DNA of 64,000 nt from Exophiala sp. HKRS030 (Eukaryota; Ascomycota; Eurotiomycetes; Chaetothyriales; Herpotrichiellaceae): assembly GCA_023897205.1 (NCBI GenBank), contig JAHWDD010000003.1, forward strand, positions 4,529,665 through 4,593,664. Reading direction: 5' to 3'. A model generated the notes under the pieces. The model had not been told where the DNA came from, made no database searches, and saw nothing but the letters and a program-made list of their open reading frames with translations. Each line of letters opens with the position of its first letter. The stretch's first letter is position 1. This document shows, piece after piece, positions 23,777-35,943 of the stretch. A program made the position numbers and the translations under genes.

Positions 23777-24492
23777 GGGAAACAAATTGGACGACGACGA
23801 CGACGATGATGCTAGGAGCGGTGGGACGATCATGATGGAAAGAGAGCACATCCCCTCCCTGGCCACCCCCAAAAGGGGATGATGGATGGAATGATGAGAT
23901 GATATACCCAGCAGCAAGATGCAGCAGTTCTTTTCGACAAGGTAACCGGTAGCCGGTAGCCAGTAGCCCAGTGAGGTTGAGGTGTTTACAGACTTGAAAT
24001 TAGTTGGGCAGTTTAATACGAAAATCCATGGTGACTTTATGTTGTGCTCTCTTGCCGTGCGGACGATTGTAGTAGGGTACAAACGTGATGAGATCCATTG
24101 ATGCACGACGAGAATTGAAATCAACAAATCTCCAAGTCACTGATTAAATGGAACTGCAAGAGTCTAATCATTATCTTGGTCAAAATACTCTGTAGTGTTC
24201 ATATTTACACTGAGCACGGAGTCAGTATATGGAAACTCTACTCAGTACATAATGTGGCACTATCAGATGTGGGCTGGTGTGTCACTGCTAATGCTGAACC
24301 AGTTCCATACCTAGTATGTACATACATGTCGAGTGAGCGAGCCACTGGGACATCTCGCAGGGACCAAACAACGTGGCAAGGCCTAAGCATCAGAGCAAGG
24401 ATTAGTTAGACGTCGGGACTGAGTTAAGTACTGTAACTTAGCGAGGTAGGAGGGCATGCCGCGTGGAGGACCACGCGGGTGGGTAGTTGGCT

Positions 24493-24521
24493 AGAGGCCA
24501 GAGGCCAGAGGCCCGAGGCCC
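24493..24521. repeat. GAGGCC(C/A) tandem repeat
   Basis: Four adjacent units of GAGGCCA or GAGGCCC. Confidence 0.8.
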
Positions 24522-24556
24522 AAAGAAAGCAGCAGCTATGGTTCATGTGGTGCACT

Positions 24557-24587
24557 GTACTCCGTACTTACAGTACATACGGAGTAC
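24557..24587. repeat. Inverted TACTCCGTAC pair
   Basis: GTACTCCGTAC at 24557-24567 is followed after 10 bases by TACGGAGTAC at 24578-24587, its reverse complement. The motif recurs elsewhere in the window. Confidence 0.85.
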
Positions 24588-25527
24588 ATGAACCTGTAGA
24601 AATAAGGTATAAGAGATGGGGCTGGGACGAGGTGTCAGGGCCCGGCCACCTTGGCCACGGGATTGTAGTTAGCATCGTGGCACCTCATGGTTAGGCGGCC
24701 CTGAGCACCTATGAGTCGCCGGTAAAGACGTTGGTAGCGCCTAGAAGAAAGTGCGCAGTAATGACGTGGTAGTTACTGTAACGAAGTGAAGTGGCCTCTC
24801 GGGTGTATATCCGCCGCTGGTGCTGGTGGCCGGTGGCAGGTGGCAGGCGGCCGGTTATACTCCGCACCATAATCATAACCATACGCACGCCATACCTTCG
24901 CCCTACCGTCGCCGTACCTACCGAGTAGATTAAGGGTAACCACACACCTACCACGTACCCCAAATAGCGGCTAAGCGGCCAAACTGGCTGGGCATATTGG
25001 GGCCATCATCATTATTAGGTATCACTTGGACCTCGCCTCGTCAGCTGTCATACTCGCGTCCAGCCACTTGGAATCTGCCAGTCTAAGTTACCTGAGCGAG
25101 TTAGCAAACCCCAAGGTCGAATTGCTGGAAAACTGCACCTGCACCTCCACCTCCACCACCAGCACCACCACTAACAATACCACATACCACGTCCTAATAT
25201 TCGTTATTGAATTTCCACAGCTTCTCAAAAATCTGCTCTACTCTGCTCTGCTCTTGCTTCGCGCGCCTTGTCTTTTCGGTCACCATTTTAGTTCCATTTA
25301 TCCTCTCCTTCAGTTGTGCGACATTTAGCCTTCTACCAGACCAAGCTTGCACGCGCGACCTTGTTTCTTCTTCCAACCGTCTTGTCCGCATCGCAGACGC
25401 GTCTTCTTCTCCATTCCAATTTGTCTTCCTTCAAGACCGATCTCACGGATCGCGACGGATCTTTTCCGACGAGGCACTCGACCGGTGTCAGACTGTCTGT
25501 CTGTTGCCAGCAGCTTGACTTCACTCC

Positions 25528-26913
25528 ATGGCGTCGACGGCAACGGCATCAGAATCCTACCATTCCACCTTGCCCTTGACGCCTTGTGATTCCGACAACG
25601 AACAACCACCCAGTGAAGCCGGCGCAATGGCCGGTCGAAAGCGAAGTGCCAGTGAAATGGAAGATGAGAAAAGGGCCACAAAACAATCCGATAGACCCTC
25701 CAAGGTCCCAGAGACCATTGAAGCCGAAATGCCGCCTGACTTTATTCTCGAATGTCCGGCACGTCCAAAGACCACCAAACAGCTCGCCAATGATGATATA
25801 TACATTGAAAGGGATGCTCCGAGTTTGGCGCCACATCTGACAATCGATTTTGCCGTCAGGCCGGGCAAGAAGTGGTCAGAGTTGTCGCGCTTTAAGAATG
25901 CCAAATGTAAGTTTGTCTAATTGATCTGCTTTGGAGAAATCTCCGCGCTCATTCATTGTCCAGTCAACAACCCTGTTGTGGTCATATATACCTCTGGACA
26001 GGTTGTCTACGTCAATCGCCAATTCCCTATTCCTGAATCTCCCCCGGCAGACGCGACCGAGGATGAAAGACTACAATATGATAAAGAGAATTTCTGGGTT
26101 GGTCTTATTTCCGAGTTCAGAGCAGAAAGTCCAGAAAAGGTATACGTTAAGGTGTTTTGGCTTTATTGGCCTGATGAACTCCCCGAAGGTCGACAACCTT
26201 ACCATGGGAAACGAGAGCTGGTGTTGAGCAATCACGTTGACATTATCGATGCATCAACTATCGCAACACATGCCGAGATCAGTTACTGGGATGAGAACGA
26301 CGACTCCAACAAGAATGTGCTGCAAGAACGTTATTGGAGGCAAACGTACGATTTGAAGAAAGCTGTGCGAGATCCCCGGAATGCGCTCAGCAGATTAAGA
26401 CGATTCTGCATTTGCGGCAAATATGATAATCCCAACGTTGAAATGTACCAGTGTCACAAACCTCAAGTGGGATGTGGTCTTTGGAATCATCAGGAGTGTC
26501 TCCTGAAGGATTTGGAAGAGAGAGCTTGGAATTCATTCTTGACAGGCACGTTGACTCACGAACGAGAAGAAGACAAGACCCTGGGACAAAAGGTTGAGAA
26601 GACGGTAGGCGGGCTCATCAAACCTTTAGTGGCCCTGGCTGGAGTGGGCGTCGACGATAAGACGGTAGAAGTCAGTGTCACTCCCAAGGGTGGTAAGAGA
26701 CAGAAGCAACCAAACAAGGGCCAGAAGGCGTGGTTTGGAAAATTAAAGGCCAACATCGAGACGGTGGATGGCAACATACATAATGCCACGGTGACACAAT
26801 TGGTACCCACACCGGCTAGTGCTATTTCCAACGGCAAAGGCGGACACAGATTCGAACCCAAGGAATGGAGGATGAAGTTGAACTGTTTGAAATGTGGCGA
26901 GTCCTTGAACTGA
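25528..26913 (+). CDS. BAH-PHD chromatin protein (EBS/EPR-1-like)
   Basis: This nuclear protein of 442 residues has exons 25528-25906 and 25964-26913; the GTAAGT...CCAG intron is flanked by ...NAKF-NNPVV. The N-terminal 90 residues are polar, with a likely nuclear-localisation stretch (GRKRSASEMEDEKR). A BAH domain spans about 115-260, with WVGLISEFRAESPEKVYVKVFWLYWPDEL and HVDIIDASTI. A PHD-type finger begins at about 275 (FCICGKYDNP, then YQC, CGLWNHQEC). BAH-PHD proteins such as plant EBS and Neurospora EPR-1 read histone H3 methyl marks and act in repression; this is the likely class. A C-terminal CLKCGE may supply extra zinc ligands. Fine orthology to EPR-1 is unproven. Confidence 0.85.
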
Positions 26914-27318
26914 GGATGGCGGAGGATGCTTCCTGCTTGTGAGACATGTCTGAGCGCTTTGAATCTTAGAAACAAAGGGGTGACGAGAACTACCTCCTTA
27001 CTTTGCTCTGATCTACACTCATACAAGAAGGGAGATACTGTACCTGAACGAGGTCCCAAATATGCAGGTCGTTCGGCTTCGGCCTTGTAATCGTAGCATA
27101 CCACGGTGGATAGCACATGGATTGATTGATTGAGCGAGCGAGCGAGAGACAGAGAGAGAGATGAATTATCAAAACAATCCCCTGACTTGTTCACCCACCC
27201 ACCCACCCATCCAAGAAATATTCAAAATAATCCTCGAATGCTTCGTAAGCATGTATATTCCTTCAATGACGCAGCTCCAGCCTTACAACAATCCGTGGAG
27301 AAATCATTGCATTGCTCG

Positions 27319-27353
27319 TTGCTTGCCTTGCTTGCCTTGCTTGCCTTGCTTGC
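27319..27353. repeat. 9-bp tandem repeat (TTGCCTTGC)
   Basis: About four units of TTGCCTTGC follow in tandem in non-coding DNA. Confidence 0.9.
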
Positions 27354-27480
27354 GTTACACGGCTTAGAAATACAACATCTGCATGGAGTGGAGTGGAATG
27401 AATAGATGATCAAAGAGACGCAAAATACGAAACATGAAATACACGGGACACGAAATGCACGAGACGACAATATCTCTCAT

Positions 27481-27510
27481 TAATAATAATAATAATAACA
27501 ACAATAATAA
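27481..27510. repeat. TAA microsatellite
   Basis: Seven or so TAA/ATA units interrupted by CAACAA. Confidence 0.9.
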
Positions 27511-27566
27511 GATGAAGAAGGAGAGGGAATAGTAAGCACCCAAATCCTAGGCCCGCTTCGGTAGTT

Positions 27567-27600
27567 ATGTAGGTATGTATGTAGGTAGGTAGGTAGGTAT
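27567..27600. repeat. GTAG/GTAT microsatellite
   Basis: Tandem 4-bp units of TAGG and TATG type. Confidence 0.9.
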
Positions 27601-28372
27601 AGAATGGATGGTGTATTACATTATATTGTATTGTGTTGTGGTGTGTTATGCCAGTATGGAGTATATATCCGTATAGACTCGCCCCCAAATCGGGCAATTC
27701 TGGATGCGTGGCTACGGAGTAGTATGGAATCATCGTCACGTGCAGTTGGCATACCGTACAGTAGTCCTTACTCCAGGTACTGTACTCCGTACCTATCCAG
27801 ATCATGCCAGACCTACCACACCTACCTATGGAGTAGGCTAATAGCATCTACTTCGTACTCTAGTTACATACGGAGTACATACCTAGTGTGCCTAGCTACC
27901 TACCTAGGTGGCTAGGTTGGTACAGTATGTGGAAGGTTGGCACATACATAGATACTTCGTATGTACGTACCATCTGTGGATGTACGGAGTACGGAGTATG
28001 TCCTTGTTGGTTGTTGTACGAAAGATCGCGAACACGCCGAAGGGGGAAGTATCCTTTTGCACCTTCGCACCTTCCCTTACTCGATATTTTCGGCAAACCA
28101 GCGACAAAACTAAACCTCTTTAGGCACACTCGGCCATCATCATTATCATCATCATTATCACCGAGGTCGACGAGGCTTGTCACTGATTGGTCAATTCGAC
28201 CAGATTCCTCGAGGCCTCTCGTCCAGGAGCCTGGGACGCAGTGGACGCAGTCCTCCGTACAGGCATCCTATGTAAAGCTGCCCCCGGTACCCTTTACTCC
28301 CGTACCAACCAAACTGGCTTACAGGCTTCCCTCCAATCCGATACGACCGGCCTAATCCACCTTAGCGTTTAA

Positions 28373-28403
28373 AAAAGTCGATTCGGAACGGAAATCGACT
28401 TTT
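28373..28403. repeat. Perfect 11-bp inverted repeat (hairpin)
   Basis: AAAAGTCGATT at 28373-28383 and its exact complement at 28393-28403 flank a 9-base loop. The outer AAAAGTC/GACTTTT is shared with the terminal repeats of the mariner relic at 56.8 kb, but the rest differs. Confidence 0.85.
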
Positions 28404-28511
28404 CTGCCGATTCCCCGCCAAATCGTGTTCCCCCTTCCAAGTTGACTAATGTGGTGGCGCCCTTGTACGGAATATGTACGGAGTAGGTCATGACTTTTTG
28501 TCGACTCGGTG

Positions 28512-28560
28512 CCCACAATCCACAATCCACAATCCACAGTCCACCGTCCACAAAGTCCAC
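28512..28560. repeat. CCACAAT-type tandem repeat
   Basis: Three exact CCACAAT units followed by degenerate CCAC(A/C)GT units. Confidence 0.85.
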
Positions 28561-29239
28561 AGCTCACAAGCCCGTGCCTCTCTTCGATCCCGTGAGAATA
28601 GGACCACACTCACACACGCACTTCCCAAACTGAACTGAACTATTTTCCTGACACGGTCACACATCTTCTGGTTAGTACATCTGCTGCCAAACGCCGTTAT
28701 AGCCGGCTACTGAGGGACCGAGTGGGCGTGGTCCTTTGAAAACGTGCATGGATGCATCGATGTATCAGCTCTAGTTAGTTACATAGTAGTGGATCTACTA
28801 CGTCTTTCTTTTCTCTCTTTTTTGCCTCTTTCTGAAAACACATGGTTTACGATGGACTCGTGTTTATGACATGGGTGCCTATTTCTTCTTTGCTTGCGGA
28901 ACTCAGATATATTCCGTTGTACATTTCTTACATCTACCGTCTTGCTGCTTGATTTTGGACTTCGGACTATGAATTAAATCTTCAGGCGATTTTTGGCCTT
29001 TTATCATTCAATAGCACACACCAGTTCCTCGTCGAATATCGTCGCCATATCATTAACGAATTCAATCTGGAACCCATCAAAAATCCCGAATACTTCTCCA
29101 GGACCACATTTGACCCGCTAGGCAATTGGCCATCATTCGAGCCGCTCTGGCCTTGAACTAACTAGTGTCTTGGAAGAATATTTCTTAATATCAATTCTCT
29201 CCTCCCAGAGTCACTGCTTCGACTGGGTTCTTCCTCAAC

Positions 29240-31322
29240 ATGGCTACCTCCGCCGAAAAGGAGACTTACATTCCTACCAACACAAACAACAATAGCTCTC
29301 ACCATGACCTCCATGATACCCCTTCATCCACAATCCAAGAACCACATAGTCCACAGGACTCAACGTTGTCAATGACATCGACAAAGGAACAGATCCCAGA
29401 TGCCATATCCAACGACAATACCGATACCATCAACAATCACAATGACGTCGAGCACTCATCACCGACGACTGATCCTTCAACTCCAAAACACGACACCAAT
29501 GGCGCAGAACTGGAGAAAACCGCCTCTCGAGCCGATGGATTTTCCAAAGGGAGAATCATCATCATCATGTTCTCATTAATGGTTGCCCTGTTCCTTGCTG
29601 CCTTGGATGTCACCATCATTTCCACCGCTTTGCCCACTATTGCTACCGAGTTCAACGCCAGTAATGCGAATTATCTATGGGTCGGCAGTTCTTATCTGCT
29701 CGCCAATGCAGCCAGTGTCCCGTTGTGGGGGAAGCTTTCGGATATTTGGGTATGTCTGGTCATTTGCTTTCTGTTCCTTTCATAGAGGTTTGCTTCTTTT
29801 TGGAAAAACTAATCTGTCCTACAGGGCAGGAAACCCATGATTGTGCTTGCAAATATCGTCTTCATGGCCGGAAGTCTGATGTCGGCTTTGGCTCAGTCTG
29901 TTGGCGTTCTGGTTGGCGGTCGAGCCATTCAGGGCATCGGAGGTGGCGGCCTGATCATCCTCGTAAACATCTGTGTTGCCGATCTGTTTAGTATGCGAGA
30001 TCGACCCAAGTATTACGGCTTTTTGGGTATGGTATGGGCGATTGCCAGTGGACTTGGTAAGTCGATCGATAAAACAGCAGTGACTAGTCATCTCCGGATT
30101 ATAACTGACTCTGAGACACAATCCAGGTCCCATCATTGGAGGCGCCTTCACACAGAGTGTCAGCTGGAGATGGTGCTTTTACATCAACTTGCCACTTGAT
30201 GGCGTCTCGCTCATCCTTCTCATTTTCTTCTTGAAGCTCGATACACCTAAAACCCCTTTCATCGCCGGAATCAAAGCCATCGATTGGGTTGGCGTCATAC
30301 TCATCGTCGGCGGCATCACCATGTTTCTCTTCGGCATGGAATCAGGAGGCACCCAATACCCCTGGGACAGTGCCCACACATTGTGCCTGATCATCTTTGG
30401 CATCGTCACCATCGTCCTGTTTTTCTTCAACGAATGGCGCTTCGCCAAATACCCCGTCATCCCCATCCGCCTGTTCAAAGATCGCTCTAACCTCGCGTCT
30501 CTGGGAGTGTGTTTCATCCACGGCTTCGTCTTCATCTCCAGCACCTACTACCTCCCCATCTACTTCCAGATCGTCATCGGCGCCAGCCCCATCCTCAGCG
30601 GCGTCTACCTATTCCCACTCGTGCTCAGCCTGTCATTCGGCGCAGCCGCCGTCGGCATCTTCATCAAAAAGACCGGCCGGTACCGTGAACCAATCTGGTT
30701 CGGCCTCTGCACCATGACGCTGGGTTACGGCCTCTTCATCGCACTAGGATCCACCGCCAACTGGGCCAAGATCATCATCTTCCAAATCCTCGCCGGCATC
30801 GGCATCGGACCAAACTTCCAATCCCCCTTAATCGCACTACAAAGCCACGTCAAGGGCCACGACATCGCCGTAGCAACAGCAACGTTCGGATTCGTGCGCA
30901 ACATCGCAACCGCACTCTCGATCGTGCTCGGCGGCGTCGTATTCAACAACGAACTCGGCAAGAAAGAATCCGCACTCGCACGCGCGCTATCACCATCAGA
31001 CGCCGCACAGGTCGCACACGCCAGCTTCGCGCGCACATTAGACCTCGCGCGCGGGTTCTCACCGGCCCAGAAATCCGCCGTCAACGTCGCATACACAGAG
31101 AGTCTGCGCACCATGTGGATCTTCTACACGGCGTTTGCGGCCTTTGGCATTCTGATCAGCGTGTTCATCACGCGCAAGGAATTGAGTCGTTCGCATGAAA
31201 AGGCCGTTACTGGCGTCGAGGAGCAGGAGCGTGTGCGTCTCGAGGAACAGGCCGAGAGGAATGCAAGGAGGAATACACTTGATTCCGAGAGGAATGGCGT
31301 CAGAGGGGAGGGGAAATTGTAA
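29240..31322 (+). CDS. MFS drug/H+ antiporter, DHA2 (14-helix) type
   Basis: This membrane efflux transporter of 645 residues has exons 29240-29749, 29825-30056 and 30127-31322. The first roughly 95 residues are a hydrophilic Asn/Ser/Thr-rich tail. Helices then begin at IIIIMFSLMVALFLAALDVTIISTALPTI, the DHA family motif (LDxTIVxxALPTI). Motif A is GKLSDIW-GRKP, interrupted exactly by intron 1. The G-x-x-x-G-P motif C of exporters is split by intron 2 (SGLG-GPIIGGAF), followed by SWRWCFYINLP. About 14 hydrophobic segments are present. The charged C-terminus contains an RLEEQAERNARR helix. No biosynthetic genes lie next to it, so the cargo is unknown. Confidence 0.92.
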
Positions 31323-31391
31323 AAGAGATTGCTTTTCTTTTAAAAAAGATCATTGGAACAGGGGAACAAGGGAACATGATAAACGGTATAT

Positions 31392-31412
31392 CATGCATGC
31401 ATGCATGCACAT
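31392..31412. repeat. (CATG)n microsatellite
   Basis: Five tandem ATGC/CATG units; an ACAC(CC)-rich stretch follows near 31450-31476. Confidence 0.85.
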
Positions 31413-32149
31413 GCGCCGCACGCGGCTGGCCTCGAATCGCAGACATCCACAAACACACCCACACCCACACACACAAAAAAGCCGCCATCTCCTCTCTGGC
31501 CTTGAGGCCGAGAACCTCATATCCACTTCTTTTCTTTCGTACGAGCACTACCACAAGCCAGCATCGCGTCTCCACCACCCACGACGCACTACGCACTACG
31601 AAGTACGAGTCTACGACGAGAGAGAGAAGACCAAAAATCGGGAGTGCGCCAGTCGCAGCGCCAGTGAGTGAATGAGCACATATTCTCCACCCGCCGCCGC
31701 CCTCCATATCCTGGGTCTCCCCCACCCCCCTCACTCCCCAAGAAAACAAGGGCCACTAGGCGCATATATTCCTTTTTTTATTTCGTCGTTTGAAAAAAGG
31801 GGGAAAAGAGGCATAGCGATTGGATTGCGAGGGATTTCCTTGTCTTGTCATGTCTCTGGTCAAATGATCGCGGCCTACTTACTGCTACCACTTGCTAATG
31901 GCCGAAGGATTCACTCCGCGGTTTAACAAGCGGGCGCGGTTGCCTAGGCATTTTTGCATTTTTATGGAGGAGTCACGTGATGAGGTATCATTACCGAGAG
32001 CGGGAAGCGTGAGCGTGACCGGGATTGGGAGCTGTGAGTGTTCTACCTAGTTAGCGTGTTACCTTGTCACTCTGGCGAGAGCTTAGGGATAGGGAGAGGG
32101 AGAGGGAGAAGGCGAAAGGGGGAAGGGTGGTTTGGGTGTAGTTAGGAAG

Positions 32150-32174
32150 TAACTAACTAACTAACTAACTAACT
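32150..32174. repeat. (TAAC)n microsatellite
   Basis: Six tandem TAAC units. Confidence 0.9.
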
Positions 32175-32730
32175 AGTGTACAATTATACATTACCTGTTG
32201 ACACGACGTGAGATGACATGACGGCGGGTTTCTTCCTTGATTAGTACTTAAGTTGGTAGAATGATTCAATGAACGAGGAAATGAACGAACACAAGAACGA
32301 ACATATAGATAAGAAAGATATGTTTGCTGTAGTGATTGAGTGAATGAGTGAATGGAAGGATTCCGGCGTCACAAGGTTTCGTATGCATTTTGCGGTCGTG
32401 ACGGATTCCATCATTGCTCGACATGCACCTTCACTAAAGGGGTATGAGGCGAGAATAATGATTTGATGCTAGTCTCTGTTCTGTCTCACTCTCTCACTGT
32501 CTCTGGTGTATGAACCTATCGATCACAGGTGGCTTGCATTCCCTATTGGAGCAGGAGTATAGGCGTATAGCACCCTAACTAGTATCTCCCAGTATGACGA
32601 CGAGTGCGAATGCGACTGCCGCATTCTGAAGCCTCTTTTCGCAGCCGGGCGCTACCAAACAGTCCCCTGCCAGTTCCGTAGCCTTGATCATCTGGCAAAA
32701 ATACCTCCCTTTGGTAACCGGTGAGGACAC

Positions 32731-35253
32731 CTAGCTGCCAAATTCATGCGGGATGCCTGAGAACCCATCACCTCCACCTACTCCCCCTCCGCTGCCACCG
32801 CTTCCCGCTGCCTGACCAGCACTTGTCAGGTATTCGAAATACGATGTGATTTCTCTGGCGTTGCCGGCGCCGACACCCAGATCCCAGTCGTCGAACAGCC
32901 CGTCTAGCGCTTGTTGTGATAGTGGGAAGTCTGGGATCATGGTGTCGAGCATTTGTGAATCGAGGTTTGTTGAGGTTTGGGGGAATATAGAGGGTGCGAT
33001 TTGGTAGGGCGTTGTTGTGTGGTTCGATGGTGGCGGGGAGAGTGGTGGTAGAGATTGATGTTGATGTTGAGGTGGATCTTGATGTTGCTGCTGCTGTTGG
33101 CGTTGTCGTTGTCGTTGCTTTTGTTGCTGCCGCTGGTTTACTTGAATCCCTGGCTCTGTCTGATCGAGATAAATTCGAGCAATATGACTGAAAATCTTGC
33201 AGGCTTTTTCAAGCTTTTGAACGCCTTCACTCCTGCGTGCGGCATCTTCCAAAGTTTTGACAAATTTTTCTAGCAAGTCTAGATCCGAACGATTGCATTC
33301 AACCACTGCATTGCCGAACACAACAAGAAAAGGAACAAATGGACACCAAAGCAATGTCCAATGAACGAAACCACGCCAATCATCCGCGGTCCGCTCTTTC
33401 AAAATCTCCCAGGCAGCATTGTTTGCGACCAGTGCTTCCCGAGCTGTAGCTAGAGCCTCTTCGCAAGGTTTGAGTGGGAGCTGAGCATTGGTGGTAGGCA
33501 GAGGATCTGGAGGGATACAACGGTAGACCAACGTGAGCGTTGAGAGTAAAACGATTTGCGATGATAAAATGCTCTCCTCGAAGTCATACATGTGAGGTGT
33601 CCCAGTTGGGTCAATATGAAAACGCTTCTTTACCTCCAGGAGTCGCGCTGCTATCGATCGTGCCAATGTAGCTCTAGTTTGGATTGGTTGGGCTTGGGCT
33701 CGAGCGCAGTACAAGCTCTCATAAATCTCACCTTGCACATCAGCAAAATCAATCCAGGCACGATACAATAAGCCCCAAATCCCTGGCATTTCTTCTGGGC
33801 ATTGGGGCTTGTCGACCGTGATATCGTAAGCTTGTATCGTGGGTGGTCTTCCGAAGTTCAACGAGAGACTCCGTTCCGTAGCATACAAAAACCAAAAAAG
33901 GAGGCGCTTTCTGGTAGTTGCACGACTCGGATCAACAGAATATGAAGGTAGACGATGACAACCGGCCGCTAAGCACATACGACAAGCTGCAGAACTGTAA
34001 GTCCAAGCTGAGAAAGGTCGTGCCAATTCTATTGATAGAAGAGACTGAGAGGATAAGATATCAGTACAAGGTCAAAGTTTCATTTTCTTTTGGAAGAGAG
34101 GAATGCACAAACCGCCATTGTCAAGGCCTGTAGATTTTCATATGTAGAATCCATCATTAAACGCAGACTTCTTGAAGCTGTGTCTGCGTTATGGAGACAC
34201 GTCTCGACGATATCACGCAGTCCATCAGCAGTAAGCTGCAAATCTTGCACAGCGACAGGGGACAAGTTCCGAAACAGGTAGTAGAGTGCAATGTTAGTTG
34301 TGATGAAATCAGCGATGCTGTAAGCTTCTGTGGGAAAGTAGATGCGTTGGCAAATGCTTGTGAGCTCCTGCTCATTCAGCATGGTACATTCTTGAAAGAA
34401 TCTCTGCTCGTGGGCTAACACAAATCAGCCTTTGTCGATGCCTCCGAATTGGACATACTCTTTATATACCTTAGGAGGCGCAGCACGGCATCCATAGGAG
34501 GTAATGTCAAATTGGACAATATTGAATGATGATCGGCATCTTGAGGCGACTTAACAACAGCTGTAGAGCTCTTGCCGCTTCCCAGGCTCTCATTCAGAAA
34601 TCCTCGTAGTGTCGCAACAGCAGCTGAAACATCACGAATTGAATTGGGATAAGGACTATTGTTGAGACTGCTCTCGAAGGCTTGAGTGATGGATTTGGAA
34701 TGGGCGGTGAAGGAAGAGTCACCTTCGAAGTGTCGAGTCTCATCGTGCTGACTATCTTGAGGTGTAGATAATTGGTCGCTGAGAGATGAGGAGGTAACTT
34801 TCGATGTATGCTGCTGTTGGTTCTGAACAAATGATTGCAGAATTCTCTCAAGACTGGCGAGTCGTCCATTGACCTGCTCTATCTCCTGTTCGCTGGAAGA
34901 CAGAGCGTCAGAAAGCACTGAGTGGGAGGGAGTCGTGAAGGCTCACTATCGGCCAGAAACAAGAACACGTTGCCGCTTTTCAGGTCTCTTCTTGGTGGTT
35001 CGACACACAACGTGTGACGTTTGACAGCTTGAACATGGGATCTTGCGATCACATCTAATCTAGACTGACATGAATACTGTTGCTACCTGCCCTCAGGCTC
35101 AACAGAAACAGTGATGCTCGTACCTTCCTAAAACGACAACTATCGCACTAAAACGAGGTTATTTCAACGTGCCTATGCTTTGGGGTATGTATACTATACT
35201 GCTGGCACTCTTAGAGACGGGGCTTCGGACTCAGATCGATTGGAATCAGACAT
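32731..35253 (-). CDS. Zn2Cys6 transcription factor, xylanolytic-regulator-like
   Basis: This 746-residue regulator has six exons (coding strand): 35253-35200, 35147-35124, 35059-34947, 34892-34459, 34414-34113 and 34044-32731. The zinc cluster is assembled across three exons: exon 1 ends ...RVPA, a 24-base exon adds CDSCRFRK, and exon 3 adds IRC-DRKIPCSSC...C. The result is an exact C-x2-C-x6-C-x5-C-x2-C-x6-C at residues 19-46. The linker KKRPEKRQRVLVSG-RYEQEIEQVNGRLASLERIL is a dimerising coiled coil. The middle region (ARPFSAWTYSSAACRMC, KRLLFWFLYATERSLSLNFGRPPTI) is the Fungal_trans domain. The C-terminus is Gln-rich (about residues 620-650) then Gly/Ser-rich, a typical activation region. 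It is divergent from an ABC pump. Confidence 0.88.
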
Positions 35254-35943
35254 GTTCTTGCTCTCACATCAGATGGCTAGACTTTACGAAGCCTGCGCAC
35301 CTAGGGTATCCGAGCCTGATTGACAACGGAGAACTTTGAAAGGTGCAATCCAGTATCAGGAGTTCCGAGAGATCGCAACTGGAACTTTGGGTGCCTCGGC
35401 GCCCGCGGACGCCGGCCATTAGGCAGTCGAGATCCACATGGGACTGATTGACGTCAACACTCCCCGCAAGCATCTACCCACATACGCAGCGTGGATAGAC
35501 GTGTGTTCCTTCAGATTCGAATCGAATAGCGTGAGAGTGTCTATACGCTACAGAATTCATGTGGCTTTATTGTGTAAGTACTAACCAGATAAACACGAAA
35601 AATACTCCAATCTATCCTCCTTGTGGCAATCGAGAATCATTAAAGCATTGATAGCTGGTTGTCTTCGAGACTTCCTCCTGTTGCTCGAGTCGGACGCCAT
35701 GAACTTGGCCGTTTAATTTCTGGCCTAGTAAACAACGTCCAAACGAACTCTAAACCTCAAACCTGGTCGGAAATCTCGGCCGCGAAGACCGAACCTGCTG
35801 CCTATTGTCACCAAATTTTGTCTTTCAATCATCCATCTTGTATATCTATAGAACACCTGTGCGTAAAATGTTTGAGTCGATCGGTATTATTCTCTTTTCA
35901 ATGGACAGCCTCAGAAAGGACTTGTGAATACAGTTCAACCGCC
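35254..35943. promoter_or_regulatory. Shared divergent promoter, regulator / ABC pump
   Basis: This 690-bp gap separates the regulator start (35253, minus) from the pump start (35944, plus). It holds the two CGG-N3-CCG boxes listed next. The pump frame is open upstream to about 35659 but has no ATG there. Confidence 0.7.
35397..35414. promoter_or_regulatory. Two abutting CGG-N3-CCG boxes
   Basis: CGG-CGC-CCG (35397-35405) is followed with no gap by CGG-ACG-CCG (35406-35414). Each is an inverted pair of CGG triplets, the half-site read by Zn2Cys6 proteins. They lie 144 bp from the regulator start and 530 bp from the pump start. Control of the pump and autoregulation are inferred. Confidence 0.55.

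Larger units (their letters stand above)
23777..25527. other. Intergenic, 1.75 kb
   Basis: No gene recognised. It contains a GAGGCC-type repeat, an inverted TACTCCGTAC pair, and a CT-rich leader before the BAH-PHD gene. Confidence 0.5.
26914..29239. other. Intergenic, 2.3 kb, rich in simple repeats
   Basis: No gene recognised. It holds several microsatellites, four TACGGAGTA-type motifs between 27781 and 28485, and a perfect hairpin at 28373-28403. The right end is the MFS promoter and leader. Confidence 0.5.
31323..32730. other. Convergent intergenic region, 1.4 kb
   Basis: No gene recognised. It contains CATG and TAAC microsatellites and a purine-rich GGGAGA stretch near 32090-32120. Confidence 0.5.

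Noticed and set aside
25549..25904. Antisense frames over the BAH-PHD first exon
   Set aside because: Shadows of a real plus-strand exon that is supported by a correct splice into the BAH domain.
28373..28403. Hairpin as a transcription terminator
   Set aside because: Rho-independent termination is bacterial; this is a eukaryotic nuclear sequence.
35659..35943. Ninety-five-codon N-terminal extension of the ABC pump
   Set aside because: It begins at TTG, has no ATG before 35944, and its sequence is unlike ABCB N-termini, so it is leader DNA.
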